Positions 52,032-57,073 of a stretch of DNA of 57,073 bases are shown in pieces. The notes beneath the pieces were generated by a model. The model saw only the letters and a program-made list of their open reading frames with translations. It was not told the DNA's origin and did no database searches. Source of the stretch: Pseudomonadota bacterium (GTDB lineage Bacteria; Pseudomonadota; Alphaproteobacteria; Sphingomonadales; Sphingomonadaceae); NCBI GenBank assembly GCA_021794525.1, contig JAJYQP010000039.1, positions 1 through 57,073 of the forward strand, in the 5' to 3' direction. Each line of letters starts with the position of its first letter. Position 1 is the first letter of the stretch. The position numbers and the translations under genes were made by a program.

Positions 52032-53627
52032 ATGCTCGACTTTCCCACCTGGAAACGCGCCTGGCTGTGGTTCATCACCCTGGCCTGCGCACTTGCCGCG
52101 CTGCCCTCGCTGGTCTCGCTGACCGGGGCCGGCTGGCCGAGCGCGCTGCCCGACCCGAAGGTCAACCTCGGTCTCGACCTCGCCGGCGGGAGTCATATCC
52201 TCCTCGAGGCGGACAGCAAGCAGGTCGCGCAGCAGCGGCTCGAGACGATGGAGGAATCGGTTCGCGGCGCGATGCGGCTGGCATCCCCGCGCATCCAGAT
52301 CGGCGACATCTCCACCCGCGGCGGAACGCTGAGCTTCATGCTCGCCAATCCCGCCGACATCGACCGGGCGCGCGAGGCGATCCTGCCGCTGATGAGCGGC
52401 AACGGGCTTTCGAGCGACTGGACGTTGCAAGTGGTCGACGGCAGCCGCTTCGTCCTCACCCCGACCAAGGCCGGGATCGACACCGCGGTCAAGGACGCGA
52501 TGAACACCGCGGTCGAGGTGGTGCGCAAGCGCATCGACGCGCTCGGCACCCGCGAGCCGACGATCATTCGCCAGGGCGACACCCGCATCGTGGTGCAGGT
52601 GCCGGGCCTGCAGGACCCGACCGCGCTCAAGAAGCTGCTCGGCCAGACCGCCAAGCTCGAATTCAAGCTGGTCGACGAGAGCGCGCTGCCAAGCGACGTC
52701 GCGCAGGGTATCGCCCCTCCCGGCAGCCAGATCTTCCCCTTCGCCGACGGCCCCCAGCAGGGCCAGAGCCTGGCGGTGAAGCGGCTGGGCGGCATCCGCG
52801 GCGACAACCTCACCAATGCGCAGGCGGGCGTGAACCCGCAGACCAACCAGTCGATCGTGTCGATCCAGTTCGACCAGACGGGCGGCAAGCGCTTCGCGGA
52901 CCTGACGACCAAGAACGTCAACAAGCCCTTCGCCATCATCCTCGACGGCAAGATCCTCTCGGCGCCGAACATCAACGAGCCGATCCTGGGCGGAGCGGCG
53001 CAGATCTCGGGCAGTTTCACGCCCGAAAGCGCCAACAACCTCGCCATCGCGCTGCGTTCGGGCGCGCTGCCGGTCGACCTGACGGTGATCGAGGAGCGGA
53101 CCGTCGGCCCCGATCTGGGCGCGGATTCGATCCGCAAGGGGCTGATCGCGATGACGATCGGCTCGCTGCTGGTGATCGGGCTGATCGTGTTCAGCTATGG
53201 CCGCTTCGGGCTCTACGCGACCGCGGCCCTGGTGCTGAACGTGCTGATGATCCTGGGCATCATGGCGGTGATGAACACCACGCTGACGCTTCCGGGGATC
53301 GCCGGCTTCGTGCTGACGATCGGTGCCGCGGTGGACGCCAACGTGCTCATCAACGAACGCATCCGCGAGGAGCGAAAGCGCGGGCGGCGCGTGGTGGCCG
53401 CGGTCGAGACCGGCTACCACGAGGCGAGCCGCGCGATCTTCGACGCCAACATCACCAACTTCATCGCCGGCGTGCTGCTGTTCCTGTTCGGATCGGGCCC
53501 GGTGCGCGGCTTCGCGGTGGTGCTGGTGATCGGCCTTTTCACCTCCGTCTTCACGGGTGTGACGCTCACCCGCATGTGGGTCGCCGGCTGGCTGCGCAAG
53601 GCGCGCCCGGCAGACCTCAACCTTTAG
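52032..53627 (+). CDS. secD: Protein translocase subunit SecD
   Basis: 531 aa with six membrane segments: one near the N-terminus (about 12-32), a large periplasmic P1 region (LGLDLAGGSHILLEAD motif at about 45; VVRKRIDALGTREPTI), and five at the C-terminus (about 370-520) with GFVLTIGAAVDANVLINERIREE carrying the transmembrane Asp of RND proton relays. The ATG at 52032 is preferred over the upstream in-frame codon at 51981, which lies inside yajC. Confidence 0.96.
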   Translation: MLDFPTWKRAWLWFITLACALAALPSLVSLTGAGWPSALPDPKVNLGLDLAGGSHILLEADSKQVAQQRLETMEESVRGAMRLASPRIQIGDISTRGGTLSFMLANPADIDRAREAILPLMSGNGLSSDWTLQVVDGSRFVLTPTKAGIDTAVKDAMNTAVEVVRKRIDALGTREPTIIRQGDTRIVVQVPGLQDPTALKKLLGQTAKLEFKLVDESALPSDVAQGIAPPGSQIFPFADGPQQGQSLAVKRLGGIRGDNLTNAQAGVNPQTNQSIVSIQFDQTGGKRFADLTTKNVNKPFAIILDGKILSAPNINEPILGGAAQISGSFTPESANNLAIALRSGALPVDLTVIEERTVGPDLGADSIRKGLIAMTIGSLLVIGLIVFSYGRFGLYATAALVLNVLMILGIMAVMNTTLTLPGIAGFVLTIGAAVDANVLINERIREERKRGRRVVAAVETGYHEASRAIFDANITNFIAGVLLFLFGSGPVRGFAVVLVIGLFTSVFTGVTLTRMWVAGWLRKARPADLNL

Positions 53628-53640
53628 GGGAACCGGAGAC

Positions 53641-54618
53641 ATGAAACTTCTGAAGCTTGTTCCCGACAACACCAACATCCACTTCCTGAAGTGGCGGGTG
53701 CCGTTTTTCGCGGTCAGCGTTATCCTGATCCTTGCCAGCTGGGCGCTGGTCGCGACGAAGGGTCTGAACTTCGGCGTCGATTTCGCCGGCGGGCAAGAGG
53801 TCCGCATGACCTTCACCCAGCACAAGGCGGCGCCGGTCGCCAGCTTGCGCGAACTGGTCGGGCGGCTGGGCTATGGCGAGCCGACGATCCAGCGCTTCGG
53901 CGGGGAAAACCAGGTCTCGATCCGCGTCCGCCTGCCCCAAAGCGCCGAGACCGTGCCCGGCGCCGCGGCGCAGATCGGCGAGCGGGTGATCGCCTCGGTC
54001 AAGGCGCAATATCCCGATGCTCGCAAGGACGGCAACGACACCGTGTCGGGCAAGGTCGCGGGCGAATTCCGCGACAGCGCGATCAAGGCGCTGCTGGCCG
54101 CGATGCTGGCGGTGGCGGCCTATATCTGGATCCGCTTCGAATGGCAGTTCGGCGTGGGAGGGTTGTTCGCGCTGGTCCACGACGTTTCGCTGACGCTGGG
54201 GATGTTCGCGCTGTTCCAGCTTGAATTCAGCCTCCAGATCGTCGCCGCGATCCTCGCGATCATCGGCTATTCGCTGAACGACACCATCGTCGTCTACGAC
54301 CGCATCCGCGAGAACCTGAAGCGCTATCGCAAGATGCCGCTGCCCGAGCTGCTCGACCTCTCGGTCAACGAGACGCTGGCGCGCACGGTGATGACCAGCC
54401 TCACGCTGCTGATCGCGCTGATCCCGCTGCTGCTGCTCGGGCCGGAGAGCCTGTTCGGCCTGACCGCGGCGATCACGCTGGGTATCTTCGTCGGCACTTA
54501 CAGCTCGATCTACATGGCCGCCCCGCTGCTGGTTTGGCTGGGTGTGACTTCGAACAGCTTCGTGCCGACCGAGAGCGCTGCCGAGCGGCAGGAGAAGATC
54601 GCCCGCGGGGAAGCGTGA
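53641..54618 (+). CDS. secF: Protein translocase subunit SecF
   Basis: 325 aa with six membrane segments. N-terminal [17 protein letters not shown] (P1 start), C-terminal [23 protein letters not shown] (SecF signature) and [17 protein letters not shown]. It starts 13 bp after secD, and the GGGGAACCGGAG before the ATG is the ribosome site. The stop overlaps the GTG of trhO. Confidence 0.97.
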   Translation: MKLLKLVPDNTNIHFLKWRVPFFAVSVILILASWALVATKGLNFGVDFAGGQEVRMTFTQHKAAPVASLRELVGRLGYGEPTIQRFGGENQVSIRVRLPQSAETVPGAAAQIGERVIASVKAQYPDARKDGNDTVSGKVAGEFRDSAIKALLAAMLAVAAYIWIRFEWQFGVGGLFALVHDVSLTLGMFALFQLEFSLQIVAAILAIIGYSLNDTIVVYDRIRENLKRYRKMPLPELLDLSVNETLARTVMTSLTLLIALIPLLLLGPESLFGLTAAITLGIFVGTYSSIYMAAPLLVWLGVTSNSFVPTESAAERQEKIARGEA

Positions 54619-55571
54619 GCGCGTCTGCCGGCACCGGGGCCGCCGCGCCGGTGCGCGTCGCGGCGCTGTACCGGTTTGCGTCTTTCGCCGATCCCGCCGC
54701 GCTGAAGGCGCCGCTGGAGGCCACGTGCCGCGCGCACGGCGTCAAGGGCACGCTGCTGCTGGCGGGCGAGGGCATCAACGGCACCATCGCGGGATCGCAG
54801 GCCGGGCTCGAGGCGGCGATCGCACATATCCGCGCGCTGCCGGGGTGCGACGGGCTCGAGGTCAAATGGTCCGACGCGCCCGCCATGCCCTTCCACCGCA
54901 TGAAGGTGCGGCTGAAGCGCGAGATCGTGACCATGGGGGTGGAGGGCATCGACCCCACCGCCAGCGTCGGCACCTATGTCGCGCCCGAGGACTGGAACGC
55001 GCTGATCGCCGACCCCGATACGGTGGTGATCGACACCCGCAACGATTACGAGGTGAAGGTCGGCACGTTCGCTCGTGCCATCGATCCCGGAACCGCCAGC
55101 TTCCGCGATTTTCCGCGCTGGTTCCGCGCGCACCGTGACGAACTGCTGGGGGAGGGCCGCGAACCAAGGGTCGCGATGTTCTGCACCGGCGGCATCCGCT
55201 GCGAGAAGGCCACTGCCTTCCTCAAGGCCGAGGGGGTGGAGGAGGTCTTCCACCTCGAAGGCGGGATCCTCAAATATCTCGAAACCGTGCCTGAGGCCGA
55301 CAGCCTGTGGGACGGCGAATGCTTCGTCTTCGACCGGCGTGTCGCGGTCGGGCATGGGCTCGTGCAGGGATCGCACAGCCTCTGCCACGCCTGCCGGATG
55401 CCGGTGAGCGAGGCGGATCGCGCCTCCGCTTCTTACGAGGAGGGCGTCAGCTGCCCTGCCTGCCACGCCACGCTCACGGAAGCGAAACGCGCCTCGGCCC
55501 GCGAACGGCACCGGCAGGAACGGCTGGCGGCGCAGCGGGGCGAGGCGCATGTCGGGGCGCGAATGGGATAG
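54615..55571 (+). CDS. trhO: tRNA uridine(34) hydroxylase TrhO (rhodanese family)
   Basis: Hydroxylates U34 of tRNA with O2 (first step to 5-methoxy or carboxymethoxy uridine). The 318-aa product has the N-terminal acylphosphatase-like domain ([16 protein letters not shown]), a rhodanese domain (about 130-225) with catalytic loop [11 protein letters not shown], and a C-terminal Cys-X2-Cys pair region ([21 protein letters not shown]) as in YceA proteins. The GTG overlaps the secF stop. Confidence 0.94.
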   Translation: MSASAGTGAAAPVRVAALYRFASFADPAALKAPLEATCRAHGVKGTLLLAGEGINGTIAGSQAGLEAAIAHIRALPGCDGLEVKWSDAPAMPFHRMKVRLKREIVTMGVEGIDPTASVGTYVAPEDWNALIADPDTVVIDTRNDYEVKVGTFARAIDPGTASFRDFPRWFRAHRDELLGEGREPRVAMFCTGGIRCEKATAFLKAEGVEEVFHLEGGILKYLETVPEADSLWDGECFVFDRRVAVGHGLVQGSHSLCHACRMPVSEADRASASYEEGVSCPACHATLTEAKRASARERHRQERLAAQRGEAHVGARMG

Positions 55572-55660
55572 CCCGGCAAACCCTCGGGCCGACAAGCCGC
55601 TTGCCCGGTCCGCGACGATGGCTAAGTGTCGGGGCCCTGGCGTGGGAAAGCGGAAACACA

Positions 55661-57073
55661 GTGCAGAACGAACTCTATTACGGCGACAATCTGGATGTGC
55701 TGCGCCGCAAGATCGCCGCCGAGAGCGTCGATCTGTGCTACATCGACCCGCCCTTCAATTCGAAGCGCAACTATTTCCAGATCTACAATAACCAGGGCAG
55801 CGAAGACCGCGCGCAGGCGCAGGCCTTCGTCGATACCTGGAACTGGGGCGACGAGGCGGCGGACGGGCTCGCCTACATCCTCGACATCGAACGGCTTTCC
55901 CCGCGCGCGGGCGACACGCGCTGGACCGAGCAGACGGTCGAGTTGCTGCGCGGGCTGGAAAAGGTGCTCGGGCGCGGCAGCCTGCTCGCCTATCTCATCC
56001 ACATGACGCTCCGGATCGTCGAAATCCACCGCGTCCTCAAACCCACCGGCAGCTTCTACCTCCACTGCGACCCGACCGCCTCGCACTATCTGAAACTGGT
56101 GCTCGACGCGGTGTTCTGCGGGCAGGGTGGGGACTATATCAACGAAATTGCTTGGTGCTATGCAAGCGGGGGCGTCTCGAAAAAGTGGTTTGCCAAAAAA
56201 CACGACGTCATCTTTTACTATTCTAAGTCGTCAGAACGGACGTTCCATCAACAGTTTCGGCCCTACACCGAAGGCACACTCCAGCGCGGACTTACCCAAT
56301 ACAAGAAGAACCTCAACGAAGCTTATGAGTTGAAAGCCGAAGGCGCGGCGATGAGCGACTGGTGGCCTGACCTCACACCGCTGCTCAGCCCCACGATGAA
56401 GGAACGGCTAGGCTATCCGACCCAAAAACCGGAAACACTGCTCGAACGCATCATCAAGACAAGTTCGAACGAGGGCGATGTCGTGCTCGACGCCTATTGC
56501 GGCTGCGGCACCACCGTCGCAGTCGCGCAGCGGCTCGGGCGGCGCTGGATCGGCATCGACATCACCTATCAGTCGATCTCGCTGATCCTTAAGCGTCTTC
56601 AGGACCGCTACCCCGACGACTGGCCGGCGATCGAAGCGAACATCAAATTGGACGGCGTGCCGCGCGACCTGGAAAGCGCGATGGCGCTCGCCAACCGCAA
56701 GGACGACAAGACGCGCAAGGAGTTCGAGAAATGGGCGGTGCTCACCTTCTCGAAGAACCAGGCGCGCATCAACGAGAAGAAGGGCGCCGACGGCGGCATC
56801 GACGGGATCGCCTATTTCCTCCTCGACACCAACACCAACGGCAAGGCGATCTTCCAGGTCAAGAGCCGTCCCGGCAACCGCGGCGATCTGGCCACGCTCA
56901 ATTCGGACCGTCAGCGCGAAAAGGCCGAGTTCGGCTTCCTGATCTGCACCGGCCTGGCCACCAAGCCGATGCGCGACGAGATCGCGGCGGTGGGCAAGTT
57001 CCGGCATCCGTTGCTCGACCGCGAGGATGACCGGTTGCAGGTGATCACCGTGGCCGAGCTGTTCGCGCCCACC
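55661..57073 (+). CDS. DNA methyltransferase fused to a PD-(D/E)XK-like nuclease domain (3' end missing)
   Basis: 471 codons to the window edge, without a stop. The GTG at 55661 follows GGAAA and directly precedes [12 protein letters not shown]. Motif [14 protein letters not shown] (about residues 28-39) comes before motif I-like [13 protein letters not shown] (about 273-285): the beta-class order of amino methyltransferases (N6-adenine or N4-cytosine). The target-recognition region lies between them (about 155-260). A C-terminal domain (about 330-471) has GADGGIDG and, after about 22 residues, IFQVKSRPG, the D-X(n)-(Q)-X-K pattern of Mrr/PD-(D/E)XK nucleases. It may be a single-chain restriction-modification enzyme. 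Confidence 0.85.
   Translation, partial: MQNELYYGDNLDVLRRKIAAESVDLCYIDPPFNSKRNYFQIYNNQGSEDRAQAQAFVDTWNWGDEAADGLAYILDIERLSPRAGDTRWTEQTVELLRGLEKVLGRGSLLAYLIHMTLRIVEIHRVLKPTGSFYLHCDPTASHYLKLVLDAVFCGQGGDYINEIAWCYASGGVSKKWFAKKHDVIFYYSKSSERTFHQQFRPYTEGTLQRGLTQYKKNLNEAYELKAEGAAMSDWWPDLTPLLSPTMKERLGYPTQKPETLLERIIKTSSNEGDVVLDAYCGCGTTVAVAQRLGRRWIGIDITYQSISLILKRLQDRYPDDWPAIEANIKLDGVPRDLESAMALANRKDDKTRKEFEKWAVLTFSKNQARINEKKGADGGIDGIAYFLLDTNTNGKAIFQVKSRPGNRGDLATLNSDRQREKAEFGFLICTGLATKPMRDEIAAVGKFRHPLLDREDDRLQVITVAELFAPT

Overview
The window is chromosomal DNA of a G+C-rich Gram-negative bacterium. The best fit is an alphaproteobacterium of the order Sphingomonadales, probably Erythrobacteraceae or Sphingomonadaceae. 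This rests on the gene orders (murB-ddl-ftsQ-ftsA-ftsZ, ybjN-proC, aroQ-accB-accC), a FtsZ with a long acidic linker, a very large TonB-dependent receptor and REP-like intergenic palindromes of a style common in that order. It is an inference, because no rRNA is present.

Layout. 1-9.8 kb: 3' part of the division and cell wall cluster, ftsW(partial)-murG-murC-murB-[73-aa membrane protein]-ddl-ftsQ-ftsA-ftsZ. The genes up to ftsA overlap or abut; ftsZ has its own leader. 9.8-16.4 kb: a TPR/SPOR protein, YbjN protein, proC, a secreted unknown, a Bax-inhibitor-1 family membrane protein behind a 577-bp region rich in palindromes, and a polyproline lipoprotein. 16.4-19.9 kb: tRNA-Ala(CGC), obgE, proB and an NAD-dependent epimerase. 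19.9-28.3 kb (minus strand): a run of mostly sulfur genes, sseA, a Cys/Met PLP lyase, mscS, cobA/sumT, DUF2849, cysI, DUF934, cysH, with twin REP-like elements on both sides of cysI. 28.3-37.1 kb: queF, tRNA-Thr(TGT), rarA with an overlapping unknown gene, a PadR regulator with its probable operator, a lower-G+C EcsC gene pair, rlmN, an EAL phosphodiesterase and an outer-membrane barrel protein. 37.1-41.3 kb (minus): aroQ-accB-accC-greB and a proline-rich membrane protein. 41.4-46.6 kb (minus): a lone holin-like gene, then a five-gene surface-glycan or glycolipid group. 46.7-49.6 kb: a TonB-dependent receptor. 49.9-51.5 kb: a small segment bounded by 25-bp direct repeats of the tRNA-Pro(GGG) 3' end, carrying a nucleotidyltransferase-fold gene and a small partner. 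51.7-55.6 kb: yajC-secD-secF-trhO. 55.7 kb to the end: a DNA methyltransferase fused to a PD-(D/E)XK-like nuclease domain, cut by the window edge.

Most of the window is ordinary core genome. The best candidates for something undescribed are: (1) the att-flanked mini-island at tRNA-Pro with its two-gene cassette, operator-like palindrome and 12-bp iterated repeat; (2) the single-chain methyltransferase/nuclease whose target-recognition region has a sharply lower G+C content; (3) the 73-aa membrane protein coupled between murB and ddl; (4) the SPOR protein directly behind ftsZ; and (5) several clean palindromic operators (upstream of the Bax-inhibitor gene, padR, the TonB receptor and ftsZ). 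All G+C figures were counted by eye on the stated lines. No homology search was possible.
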